A stretch of 64,000 bases of DNA from Lactobacillus intestinalis (GCF_024397795.1 NZ_CP072983.1:1054001-1118000); one strand, 5' to 3'; shown: positions 27,910 to 35,740, numbered from the stretch's first letter. The notes: generated by a model not told the origin, from the letters alone. A program made the numbers and translations.

Positions 27910-28748
27910 TTATTTGCACATATTATTTTGATTTGACTCCAAAGTATCTTCAATCATAGATAAATAGCCACTTCTCTTTAAAATTTCAGCTATAGTTTCG
28001 GTCATTTTATAATCTTCATTAAAGAGGGCTTCATAATAAGTACCTAATATACTAGCTAATCCAAGAGCATTATCAATAGGAAGCTCGCGTAAAAAATCAA
28101 CGGCTCTCTTTACATATTCTCTTCGTCCCTTTTGATGGTAACAACAATTTAAAAAGTTGACTGCGATCAATGCCACAAATTGTAAAGTGAAAGTGTCTTT
28201 TTCGGGATTTTTTTCATATGCATGAAAGGCTGAATCTACTAAATGATAAGTTTCATCAATATCAAAAAAGATCACCGTTTGACTTAAAAAATAATATGCT
28301 TGTTCATTCCAGTTTTGGTCTACAATGACAGACTTTACTTTTCTTTTAAGATAAGGAGAGATATGATTATTGGAATGAGTGATCCATGCGTAGGCTAATT
28401 CCAGTCGTACTTGTATATAAAAAGAGGGTTTGTACCCCCCCGATTTTGAATTTCATGTGTTATTTTATTAAGTCCTTCTAAGTCTTTTTTCTTCTTAGCT
28501 TGATCAATTTGAGTCATAAATTCAAAATCGGGATTTGACTTTGCGGGTTGATGATATATTTTGTTAAAAAAACTAATCACGTCAAATCCATGTACTCTTA
28601 AAATATCAATCAACAATTTAGCATCAATGTTATGAATATCTCGTTCTACTTTAGAATAATATGATTCAGATATTATTCCTGCCGCCATTTGATCTTGTGT
28701 AAGACCAGCATGTAATCTTAACTGCTTCAACGCCTTTCCAATTGTCAT
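27910..28748 (-). pseudogene. Rgg-family regulator, frameshift in a G7 tract
   Basis: Rgg regulators are cytoplasmic HTH proteins with a C-terminal repeat domain that often binds a short peptide pheromone. The N-terminal XRE HTH (MTIGKALKQLRLHAGLTQDQ, with SYYSKVERD) is intact, but the frame ends at 28395. The rest of an Rgg C-terminal domain reads from 28275 to 27910 in another frame. At 28435-28441 there is a run of seven C (G on the coding strand). With eight, the frame continues as QNRGGYKPSFYIQVRLE through to the end, giving 279 residues, the usual Rgg size. Confidence 0.88.
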
Positions 28749-28856
28749 CCTTAACGCCTCTTTAATTTTAAATTTCTTCTTTATTCTATTTTACACGAAT
28801 ATAAATGAGAAAACGGCTTAAGTGGTCAAAATATTGTTCTACTGTTTCTAAATAGA

Positions 28857-28881
28857 AAAAGACACCATAAGGCGTCTTTTT
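28857..28881 (-). terminator. Intrinsic terminator before rgg (after secreted-protein gene)
   Basis: On the minus strand GACGCC-TTAT-GGTGTC (28876-28861) with a G-U pair, followed by TTTTTC. It ends the transcript of the 28888-29783 gene 12 bases after its stop. Confidence 0.8.
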
Positions 28882-28887
28882 AAATAA

Positions 28888-29783
28888 TTATTTTTCATAA
28901 TCTTCTGCAGTATAGCTATACATATCATCAAAATGCTTTTCAGCATCTTTTCGGCTTACTCCTGACTTGATCATTTTTTCAAACTGTTTTGAAACATCTA
29001 CTTCTCCTTGAGGAGTAACATAAACCAAATGATACTTTTCTTTTTCTCGTGCTTTTTTTCTCTTGCAGCTACCGCTTTTTGATACTTTGTCCATGCAAGT
29101 TTACGGTATTCTGCATCAGCTTTTTTTCTATTATCTAAACCACCTATTGGAAATGATTCTTCTGAACCTAAAGTTACGCCACTTTCGATATCTTGCTTAA
29201 AATATGAATTCCAGTCGTCTAATCCACCATTCATATTACCTTTTACATACTCGTCATAGCATCCAATGGTTCTTTCAGCCCATAAATATGGAGCATATTT
29301 TTTATAAATTCTAGACCAAATTTTTTCTTTTCTAGAAGTCCACGTTTTCTTAGCTAACTTATCAAGTTGTTTTTCACTTGGATAATAATGGTTATGTGGT
29401 GACAACTTTAAACCTACATGTTTAGCTAATTTATAAATTTTAGCAATATTATTTTTACCCGGAATGTCAGACCATGAGTATTTATGATTATCTAAATCCT
29501 TCATGTATTGACCCTGAACTAACTTCTTACCATTTACTTTTCCATCTATAATCTTTATTTTATCATTGTTAAGATACTTAACATATGCCTTCGTTTCAGG
29601 ATCTACAGGGCGCTTTAAAGGATTGTTATTATAAACTTTTGTACTAGTTTTTTTAGTTTTTGAAATAGTAGCCGCTTCAACGGCATGAGATGAGGTTAAA
29701 CCCTTAATTTGATTATCAAATACGCAAATATTACTAAAAGCAATTCCAATTACACTAACTTTTATTACTTTTTTCAAATTCAT
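28888..29783 (-). pseudogene. Exported protein of unknown family, frameshift in an A7 tract
   Basis: Starts MNLKKVIKVSVIGIAFSNIC with a signal-like segment ending near VEAA. The mature part has VYNNNPLKRPVD and a ~130-residue domain (KYSWSDIPGKNNIAKIYKLA, YYPSEKQLDKLAKK, IYKKYAPYLWAE, LAWTKYQKA) shared with the protein at 30269-31348. The frame stops at 28998, but a different frame continues for 55 codons as KAREKEKYHLVYVTPQGEVD to 28888. Adding one A to the A7 run at 29053-29059 joins them into 298 residues. Not a family I recognise. Confidence 0.78.
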
Positions 29784-29814
29784 AATTTATTCTTCCTAGC
29801 TTAATACCCAACTA

Positions 29815-30246
29815 TTACATTTTATTATAAAAATGTGGAATATAGTTTGTGTCTAATGTGTGAAGAGCTATTAAAACTGGGACTTTAAAATCTTTAAAAT
29901 CAAAAGTACCTGTTTCGGGTCTATGTTTCTTCACGCTACAATATTGCCACCCTTTTGCACTATCTCCGATTCGAATTATAAACTTATCTTTTTCACTTTC
30001 GTCCAGTAACTTATTACAATAATCCACAAAAGCTTTAAAATCTTCATTTTCAGCCACCACTTCCAAGCATTCCAGCAATCTTAAAGCAGTATTTAAATCT
30101 AATTCTCCAATTCTTTTTCTTCTTTCTTCATCGGTAAGCTTTCTTAATTCCTCTAGAAGCACTTTTTCTTGTGGAGTAGTTAATTCAAGTTCTTTAGCAG
30201 ATAAATTACTTGTTACTATAAGTTCAATCGTTCTTTTTATATCCAT
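29815..30246 (-). CDS. Hypothetical cytoplasmic protein, 143 aa
   Basis: An acidic, helical 143-residue protein without signal peptide or membrane span (MDIKRTIELIVTSNLSAKEL; EKVLLEELRKLTDEERRKRI). I do not recognise a family. It has a good ribosome site (TAGGAGGATAG) and lies between two genes for paralogous exported proteins, 22 bases after one and 31 before the other, so the three probably share a transcript. A small cytosolic protein paired with exported ones could be a chaperone or immunity factor; there is no direct sign of either. Confidence 0.6.
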   Translation of the reverse strand: MDIKRTIELIVTSNLSAKELELTTPQEKVLLEELRKLTDEERRKRIGELDLNTALRLLECLEVVAENEDFKAFVDYCNKLLDESEKDKFIIRIGDSAKGWQYCSVKKHRPETGTFDFKDFKVPVLIALHTLDTNYIPHFYNKM

Positions 30247-30268
30247 TCTAATCTATCCTCCTAAATCA

Positions 30269-31348
30269 TTATTGAGCTTCATGTTGCGCTTTCCATTCCT
30301 TATCTCGTTCTTGACGAAATGCTTTTTCTTTTGCGGCTTGTTGCTTTTGATATTTTGTCCAAGCTAATCGTTGATATTCTGATTTTGCTTTCTTTGTATT
30401 ATCTAAACCTGAAAGAAAATTATCACTTGGCCATTCTTCTTTTGCTGTGTGTGCATTGTTACTAATGATTACATCAGCCCATGTATATGGCGCATATTTT
30501 TTATATACTTTTGACCAAATTTTTTGTTTTTTAGTTGTAAATTGTTTTTTAGCTAATTGATCAAGTTGCTTTTCGCTTGGGTAGTAGTTAACATATGATA
30601 ATTTTAATCCTATATGATTTGCTAATTTATAAATCTTTTCAATATTATTATTTCCAGGAATATCATTCCATGAATATTTACCATTTACAATGTCTGAAAT
30701 ATATGATCCTGTATAGTTACTTAATTTATTGCTTATTTCATCAGATTTATGTTTATCACTATATGCAAGATTAGATGCTTCTATTGTTAATCGATCTTTT
30801 TCATCCGTTACTGGTCGATCTAATGGATTGTTAGTATATGTCTTAGCAGTTTTTACGCTAGAAGTTGTATTTACCTTAGCCGTTTTAGCCTTACTTACTT
30901 TGACGAACTTGTTCAATTGTGACAAGTAACGTTTATTCATACTATTTCTTGTAGACTTGCTTGAAATCTTATTAATTGCCGTTTTTGATGCGTTTAAATG
31001 CTTGCTATCCGGATGATTTACAGTATTTAAAATCTTAACAAGAGCCGTTTTTGTTTGACCAACACTTACTGGTTCGCTCGTCTTATTCTTAATTCTATTA
31101 ACTGCAAGAGTGGCATTTTTAACGTACTTATTAATTGTTCTTTTACTCTTATGATTTACTTTAGCCTTAACAGCCTTCATAACTTGAGCATCGGCTTTTT
31201 GGGTATTTACTTGACCTTGAGTTAACTTGGCAGCTTCAACAGTGGTTGCTTGCATCAAGTTTTGATTTTGAATTTGGGGACTGACAAGAGCAGCTCCGCT
31301 AAGAGCTACACTGGTTGCACTAATAGCTATAATGTTTTTTAATTTCAT
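30269..31348 (-). CDS. Exported protein, paralogue of the 28888-29783 product
   Basis: A 359-residue exported protein. Signal peptide MKLKNIIAISATSVALSGAA runs to a likely cleavage at VEAA. Residues ~40-160 are Lys/Asn/Thr-rich and helical. After TYTNNPLDRPVTDE comes the ~130-residue domain shared with the neighbour (KYSWNDIPGNNNIEKIYKLA, YYPSEKQLDQLAKK, KVYKKYAPYTWAD, LAWTKYQKQ), ending in a charged tail. No catalytic motif is evident. The ATG at 31348 follows GGGGAGAAGAAC; the upstream GTG is inside that site. Probable wall- or surface-associated product of a tandem duplication. Confidence 0.65.
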   Translation of the reverse strand: MKLKNIIAISATSVALSGAALVSPQIQNQNLMQATTVEAAKLTQGQVNTQKADAQVMKAVKAKVNHKSKRTINKYVKNATLAVNRIKNKTSEPVSVGQTKTALVKILNTVNHPDSKHLNASKTAINKISSKSTRNSMNKRYLSQLNKFVKVSKAKTAKVNTTSSVKTAKTYTNNPLDRPVTDEKDRLTIEASNLAYSDKHKSDEISNKLSNYTGSYISDIVNGKYSWNDIPGNNNIEKIYKLANHIGLKLSYVNYYPSEKQLDQLAKKQFTTKKQKIWSKVYKKYAPYTWADVIISNNAHTAKEEWPSDNFLSGLDNTKKAKSEYQRLAWTKYQKQQAAKEKAFRQERDKEWKAQHEAQ

Positions 31349-31366
31349 TGTTCTTCTCCCCACTAA

Positions 31367-31771
31367 TTAATATTTGTAATACCACTGACTAGCAAATGAA
31401 CTTTTATATTTCTTTCCTACTTTTTGAAAAGTAAGCTTAGCGTTTTTTTCTCCTCTGTATATTCCTATTCTTTTTGTATCGTACATAAAGAGATACTTAT
31501 TTTTTCCAAGACGCTTATATCTCACATTAGATCCTTCTTGAGGTGGCATCCCTGACTGCCATGCACGTAAAGACTTCTTATTAATATCAATAATTGATAC
31601 TAAATCTGCGCCAAAATGGTGAGTCTTGTATTTTCCTCTAATAGATTTAGGTGTTCCCTTGTGCCAACTTGCTGCTTGAACTGATTGACTAGAACTAGCA
31701 AACCCTTGAGCTCCAATTCCTAACATCCCTGCACAAGCAACTCCTAAAAGCAATTTGTTAACTTTAATCAT
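31367..31771 (-). CDS. Small secreted protein, 134 aa
   Basis: Signal peptide MIKVNKLLLGVACAGMLGI with likely cleavage after VQA, then a 100-residue mature domain starting SWHKGTPKSIRGKYKTHHF. The PKS-x-RGxY opening resembles the mature start of the IS-interrupted protein at 27.8 kb (PKSWRGTWY), pointing to one family of small beta-rich exported proteins. The rest alternates charged and aromatic residues and ends QWYYKY. It begins 13 bases after the upstream gene. Function unknown. Confidence 0.65.
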   Translation of the reverse strand: MIKVNKLLLGVACAGMLGIGAQGFASSSQSVQAASWHKGTPKSIRGKYKTHHFGADLVSIIDINKKSLRAWQSGMPPQEGSNVRYKRLGKNKYLFMYDTKRIGIYRGEKNAKLTFQKVGKKYKSSFASQWYYKY

Positions 31772-31783
31772 TCCATTTTCTCC

Positions 31784-32167
31784 TTATTCATTATCCTTTT
31801 TAAATTTAATCCCTTGTGCTGCACTAAGCGCACCATTGGCGGATTTAATGTAAAAAGATTTTCTATTTTTTGACAAAATACACTTTGCTTTATAGCCACC
31901 TTTATTCCATTTCAAATTAAGCTTATTGCCAGAAATTTCATAAGTGCCTTTGTTTCTTTCAGATTTTTTCAAATCTGTTGAGCCTTCAATAAATGTTTTA
32001 TCTTTTGAAAATGTTATATTATCTTTCTCAGTAAAGAAAAACATGTTTATTTTTGCTGTATATGATCCTTCCATTCTTTGAGAATTATAAGAATGGATAG
32101 AGATTCCCAGAGTAAGTAGCAGTACAATTACTACTCCAGCAGCAATATAATTTCCCTTCTTATTCAT
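31784..32167 (-). CDS. Membrane-anchored lipocalin-like protein, 127 aa
   Basis: One N-terminal membrane span (about 6-25, NYIAAGVVIVLLLTLGISI) with a basic start and no cleavage site, then a beta-rich outside domain (MEGSYTAKI, KDNITFSKDKTFIEG, NKGTYEISGNKLNLKW). This pattern of short strands resembles small lipocalin/avidin-like domains of Gram-positive surface proteins. No binding residues can be named. It lies between a membrane protein gene and a secreted-protein gene with 10-12 base gaps, so it is in the same operon. Confidence 0.6.
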   Translation of the reverse strand: MNKKGNYIAAGVVIVLLLTLGISIHSYNSQRMEGSYTAKINMFFFTEKDNITFSKDKTFIEGSTDLKKSERNKGTYEISGNKLNLKWNKGGYKAKCILSKNRKSFYIKSANGALSAAQGIKFKKDNE

Positions 32168-32178
32168 ACCTAACTTCC

Positions 32179-32982
32179 TTATGGTTTCAAAATCCCGTAC
32201 ATTTCATTGACAATACTTTCATTATTCTTATTGTCTCCTATAATCAATGAGACTTTTGGATAATTGATATAGTCAGTTAAAACATCAAAATGCCATTCAT
32301 AGTATTCAGTAGTATCAGAATCAGTTCTAGCTTTAGATACCCCAATTCCGAGCCCACTAGTTTTTGATTGACTTTGAAACTTATCAAGATAGGAATAGTA
32401 GATCCCTTTAGTTTGAGTATTGCTTCTGGAGGTAGCTACTCCTACTCCGGTTGTATTACTTGTAGTATGTGAGCCTGTATGTACGCGTTCTTTTGTTACA
32501 TCTTTTATAGCTCGTTTATTATAGGCTACAAGAAGATCTTGATCCGTATCTACGTGTACTAACCCTTCTCGTCCATACAACATATACTTGTTTCCGAACT
32601 TGACCCATCTATAATTTTCAGAAAATATGTTATTAGCAGCATATTGAGCCAGCTTATCTAGATAACGATTATATCGGCCAATGGCGACTAATAATTCTTC
32701 TTTATATTTTTTGGCTAAAACTCCCGATTGAGTAAAACCGAAAAAGCCGACAGCCATAATTAATACCCCGAGGTACCAAGCACTCGTACCAAAACATACG
32801 TAAAATCCCACAACGAAACAAATCCACTTTAGAATTTTGCAACGCTTTAAACCAGCTTGATAATTATTTTGTGCATCATTAAGTATTGATCTTTCTGTAT
32901 TACCATCTTCTGTCCCTTCGAATTTAGGTAATCCCGTAAATTGTGACAAGCTTAACTTATTTGGTAATTTAATATTATTCAT
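32179..32982 (-). CDS. Membrane protein of unknown function, 267 aa
   Basis: A cytoplasmic N-terminal ~45 residues precede two adjacent membrane spans (about 47-66 and 69-85, WICFVVGFYVCFGTSAWYLG). The remaining ~180 residues are probably cytoplasmic and include a Ser/Thr/Gly-rich stretch (about 160-205) and a C-terminal alpha/beta part (WHFDVLTDYINYPKVSLIIG). I recognise no family. It is the first gene of the exported-protein run below the tandem rgg genes and has a GGGGAG ribosome site. Confidence 0.6.
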   Translation of the reverse strand: MNNIKLPNKLSLSQFTGLPKFEGTEDGNTERSILNDAQNNYQAGLKRCKILKWICFVVGFYVCFGTSAWYLGVLIMAVGFFGFTQSGVLAKKYKEELLVAIGRYNRYLDKLAQYAANNIFSENYRWVKFGNKYMLYGREGLVHVDTDQDLLVAYNKRAIKDVTKERVHTGSHTTSNTTGVGVATSRSNTQTKGIYYSYLDKFQSQSKTSGLGIGVSKARTDSDTTEYYEWHFDVLTDYINYPKVSLIIGDNKNNESIVNEMYGILKP

Positions 32983-33110
32983 ACTTACTCCCCTTTTTTA
33001 TTAAATTCAGAATAATATTTGCCAAATTTAATTTTTACAGCATCAGTTCTGCTTATTTATTATTAATCAAAAGCAAATTCTTTCAATGTTTTCGTCATAT
33101 TTGCACATTA

Positions 33111-33881
33111 TTAATTCATTTCTAAATAATTACGTGCATTTTCTTTATCAAAAAGACTAATAATTTGTTTTAATTCTTCTTCCTCATGATTAAACCGCTT
33201 CTCATAATAAATTCCAGCTATTTTATATAATCCAAATTCAGTAGAATCAGGTAATTGTTGTAAAAACTCTATAGTCTTTTTGATTTCATAACTTACTTTT
33301 TCTTTAAAACAAATATTCAAATATTTAACGGCAATTCTTGCTATTAAATGAATCATTCTATTATTAACATCTTTAGAATTATATTTATTGAAGATTGCTT
33401 TTACTAATCCTTCTAAGTCAGCAAATTTATAAGAATCCATTACATGAAATATCAACCATAAAGTTTCCTCATTCAGTTCTCCCTTTTTTAAGAAATTCCA
33501 TCCTAATTTTTTAATTTCATAATTATCAGCATGCCCTTCAATTTTAGCAATCAAATATTCTAGAAGTTGATTGATTCTTACATCTTTAAATTTCTTTTTA
33601 ATGTATAAAGCTTTGAGTTCCTCAATATTTCTATCTAAATAAGCCAGAGTAATTTTATCTTGATAGCTACTTATTTTTTCTTCTGTTTCACCAAACTCTT
33701 GTAGGAATCTAATCATCGATAAATTATGGCTATATACAATCTTCATCAAATCTTTTACTGTAACTGTACTCTGGCCATTTTCAATACGAGAATAAAAGGA
33801 CCTGTTAATAGCTTTTCCTGCCATTTGAGCTTGAGTTAAGCCTAAAGATTTACGTACATCTTTTAAATGTTCTCCAATCAT
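33111..33881 (-). CDS. Rgg/XRE-type regulator (second of tandem pair)
   Basis: A 256-residue regulator. The HTH occupies about residues 1-58 (MIGEHLKDVRKSLGLTQAQ; SFYSRIENG), and the C-terminal ~190 residues are all-helical repeats like the peptide-binding domain of Rgg/PlcR-type proteins. ATG at 33881 is preferred over the GTG at 33887 because Rgg proteins start like MIGE/MTIG. It begins about 10 bases after the upstream rgg stop, so both share a transcript. It is just upstream of the exported-protein genes and may control them. Confidence 0.75.
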   Translation of the reverse strand: MIGEHLKDVRKSLGLTQAQMAGKAINRSFYSRIENGQSTVTVKDLMKIVYSHNLSMIRFLQEFGETEEKISSYQDKITLAYLDRNIEELKALYIKKKFKDVRINQLLEYLIAKIEGHADNYEIKKLGWNFLKKGELNEETLWLIFHVMDSYKFADLEGLVKAIFNKYNSKDVNNRMIHLIARIAVKYLNICFKEKVSYEIKKTIEFLQQLPDSTEFGLYKIAGIYYEKRFNHEEEELKQIISLFDKENARNYLEMN

Positions 33882-33890
33882 AATCACCAG

Positions 33891-34691
33891 TTAAACAATT
33901 TTGGGTAAAGTATTAACGTACTTTTGATATCCCGTCATTTTCAATAATTCAATTATTTCCTTAGCAACCGACCAATCTTGACTTAATAAAGCTACATAAT
34001 ATTGAATTATTATGTGATGAAACATTACATTCAAATTATCAGGCGTAAAATCAAGAATACTGATAACTTTATTTATTCCATCTTTATATTGAATTTGGTA
34101 AGTACGATCGAGATAGTTAATCAATAAATTCAATAAAGATAGGTAGCAATCATCATCTTCAACATTCATAATCTCAATATTCTCTTCAATTATCTCAATC
34201 CATTTATTTAATTTATCAAACTCAATTAAAGGCGCTAGAATTGCTAAATTCCAAAAATTGTATAAATTACAGATACTAATATCAAAACAACTATTGCTTA
34301 CTTTTTTTCTAAACGTTAATGATAGTTTATTAACGCTTCTCTCAAGGGCTGCAATCATTAATCTTATTTTTAAATATAAGAAATCATCGTTATCTTTAAC
34401 TAATTTTGCAAATTCTTTTAATTGCTTAATATTTCGATTGTCATAAGCAGAGTAAATTTCTTGTTGTCGTTTCAAATTAGACAAGTTTTCTACATCAAAT
34501 ATTTCAAAAAAGTCAAAAAGAGAGATGTGATGGATATTCAAAATTTCTATGAGTTTATCAATTGAAATCTCACTGATATCTCTTTCAACTTTAGAATAAA
34601 AAGAGTCCGTCACAATGCCAGCTGCCATTTCAGTTTGTGAAAGACCTAATAGCATTCTGAACTTTCGTAATTGCCTTCCTATTGTTGTCAT
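33891..34691 (-). CDS. Rgg-family regulator (first of tandem pair)
   Basis: A 266-residue Rgg. The HTH (MTTIGRQLRKFRMLLGLSQT, with SFYSKVERDISEI) is followed by ~200 residues of helical repeats, the part that binds short peptides in studied Rgg proteins. The ATG at 34691 matches the family start; the open frame extends to 34784, but that extension contains a 24-bp dyad and a terminator arm and so is untranslated. A candidate peptide gene lies just upstream (34843-34884). Confidence 0.8.
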   Translation of the reverse strand: MTTIGRQLRKFRMLLGLSQTEMAAGIVTDSFYSKVERDISEISIDKLIEILNIHHISLFDFFEIFDVENLSNLKRQQEIYSAYDNRNIKQLKEFAKLVKDNDDFLYLKIRLMIAALERSVNKLSLTFRKKVSNSCFDISICNLYNFWNLAILAPLIEFDKLNKWIEIIEENIEIMNVEDDDCYLSLLNLLINYLDRTYQIQYKDGINKVISILDFTPDNLNVMFHHIIIQYYVALLSQDWSVAKEIIELLKMTGYQKYVNTLPKIV

Positions 34692-34745
34692 TCTTTTTCC
34701 CACACTTTCCACCTTCATGTTATTTAAGCGTAAGAAAAAAGTCCT

Positions 34746-34769
34746 AAAATCTTCTACATCGAAGATTTT
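34746..34769. promoter_or_regulatory. Candidate operator, 24-bp dyad (copy 2)
   Basis: AAAATCTTC and GAAGATTTT form a perfect 9-bp inverted repeat around a 6-base centre, 55-78 bases before the rgg start. It matches the element at 22817-22840 at 21 of 24 positions. With no T-run it does not look like a terminator. An operator for an island regulator, perhaps Rgg itself, is inferred. Confidence 0.4.
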
Positions 34770-34784
34770 TCTGATTATTTGCAC

Positions 34785-34816
34785 AAAAATACGCCTAAGA
34801 GCTACCTTAGACGTAT
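34785..34816 (-). terminator. Intrinsic terminator after the 13-codon ORF
   Basis: On the minus strand ATACGTCTAAG pairs with CTTAGGCGTAT around GTAGCT (with a G-U pair), followed by five T residues. It separates the small ORF from the rgg pair, so the small ORF forms its own short transcript. Confidence 0.85.
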
Positions 34817-34842
34817 TTTTCTATATTTTGATAAATTATTTA

Positions 34843-34884
34843 TTAAAAAAGAACCCCAAACATTGTACTTGATGAGTTTTCCAT
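34843..34884 (-). CDS. 13-residue peptide ORF upstream of rgg
   Basis: ATG at 34884 follows an exceptionally strong ribosome site (AGGAGGGGAGG) and encodes MENSSSTMFGVLF, then TAA. A terminator follows 27 bases later. Possible promoter elements (TTGAAA at the rsuA end and TACAAT, with long ~19-bp spacing) precede it. A short peptide with a hydrophobic C-terminal half (MFGVLF) next to an Rgg gene resembles the SHP pheromone arrangement. It is shorter than known SHP precursors, and could instead be a leader or a gene remnant. Confidence 0.45.
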   Translation of the reverse strand: MENSSSTMFGVLF

Positions 34885-34929
34885 TCTAGAGACCTCCCCT
34901 CCTTATAATAAATTAATTGTATCACCATT

Positions 34930-35637
34930 TTATCTAATATTTTCAACTTCTTCAGGGCTTAATTCACGATACTCGCCTTGTTCTAAATCTCCCAAAGTCA
35001 TCTTTCCCATCTGAAGGCGCTCAAGTTCAACGACTTTCATCCCTTCAGCACCAAACATTCTCTTAATTTGATGATACTTGCCCTCACTAATAGTAATTTT
35101 AATTTCTGAACTATCATTTTCTCTATCTTGCTTCAAGATCTTGAGCTGAGCTGGTTTTAATTCAGTGCCATCGCCCAAAGTCATTCCCTTAGCGAATTTC
35201 TCAACAGTACTTTCATCAGCAACTCCAGCGATCTTGGCCCAATACACTTTATCAACGTGCTTATTCGGTGCAAGAAGGGCATGATTCAATTGCCCATCAT
35301 TAGTTAACAGAAGCAATCCTGTTGTATCTTTATCAAGTCGACCTACGGGCGTAATGCCTTGATAGCGATCTTGAGGTTCAAGCAATGAAATCACAGTTCG
35401 TTGACTGCGATCTTCAGTTGCCGAAAGAACTCCTTTAGGCTTATTCATCAAAAAGTAATGGTATTGCTGATACTTAATTTCTTCATCTCCAACCATCACT
35501 TCATCATGATCCTCAACTTTTTGTTTTGGCGTTTTTACTACGTCGCCATTTACCGTAACCAAGCCATCCTTAATCAACTTGTGAACTTCTTTTCTCGAGC
35601 CCACATTCATATTTGCTAAATATTTATCGATTCTCAT
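34930..35637 (-). CDS. rsuA: RsuA-family 16S rRNA pseudouridine synthase
   Basis: A 235-residue synthase that isomerises a uridine of small-subunit rRNA. The N-terminal S4 RNA-binding domain (MRIDKYLANMNVGSRKEVHK, 1-60) precedes the catalytic domain with the signature GRLDKDTTGLLLLTNDG (Asp in RLD is the nucleophile) and GKYHQIKRMF. It resembles RsuA (U516 of 16S rRNA) more than the large-subunit synthases RluB/RluE, but the target is inferred. Confidence 0.88.
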   Translation of the reverse strand: MRIDKYLANMNVGSRKEVHKLIKDGLVTVNGDVVKTPKQKVEDHDEVMVGDEEIKYQQYHYFLMNKPKGVLSATEDRSQRTVISLLEPQDRYQGITPVGRLDKDTTGLLLLTNDGQLNHALLAPNKHVDKVYWAKIAGVADESTVEKFAKGMTLGDGTELKPAQLKILKQDRENDSSEIKITISEGKYHQIKRMFGAEGMKVVELERLQMGKMTLGDLEQGEYRELSPEEVENIR

Positions 35638-35696
35638 TAACTTTTCCTATCTAATCCTCATCTGTTTTTACCTAATCAATTTTATCATTGCCCAAC

Positions 35697-35736
35697 CGAA
35701 AAAAGCATCCCATAGCAAATAGCTACAGAATGCTTT
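35697..35736 (-). terminator. Intrinsic terminator after thiI
   Basis: AAAGCAT and ATGCTTT (35702-35708 and 35730-35736) enclose an inner imperfect stem (CATAGC/GCTACAG). On the minus strand six T residues follow. It ends the cysteine desulfurase-thiI transcript just after the thiI stop. Confidence 0.8.
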
Positions 35737-35740
35737 ATTT

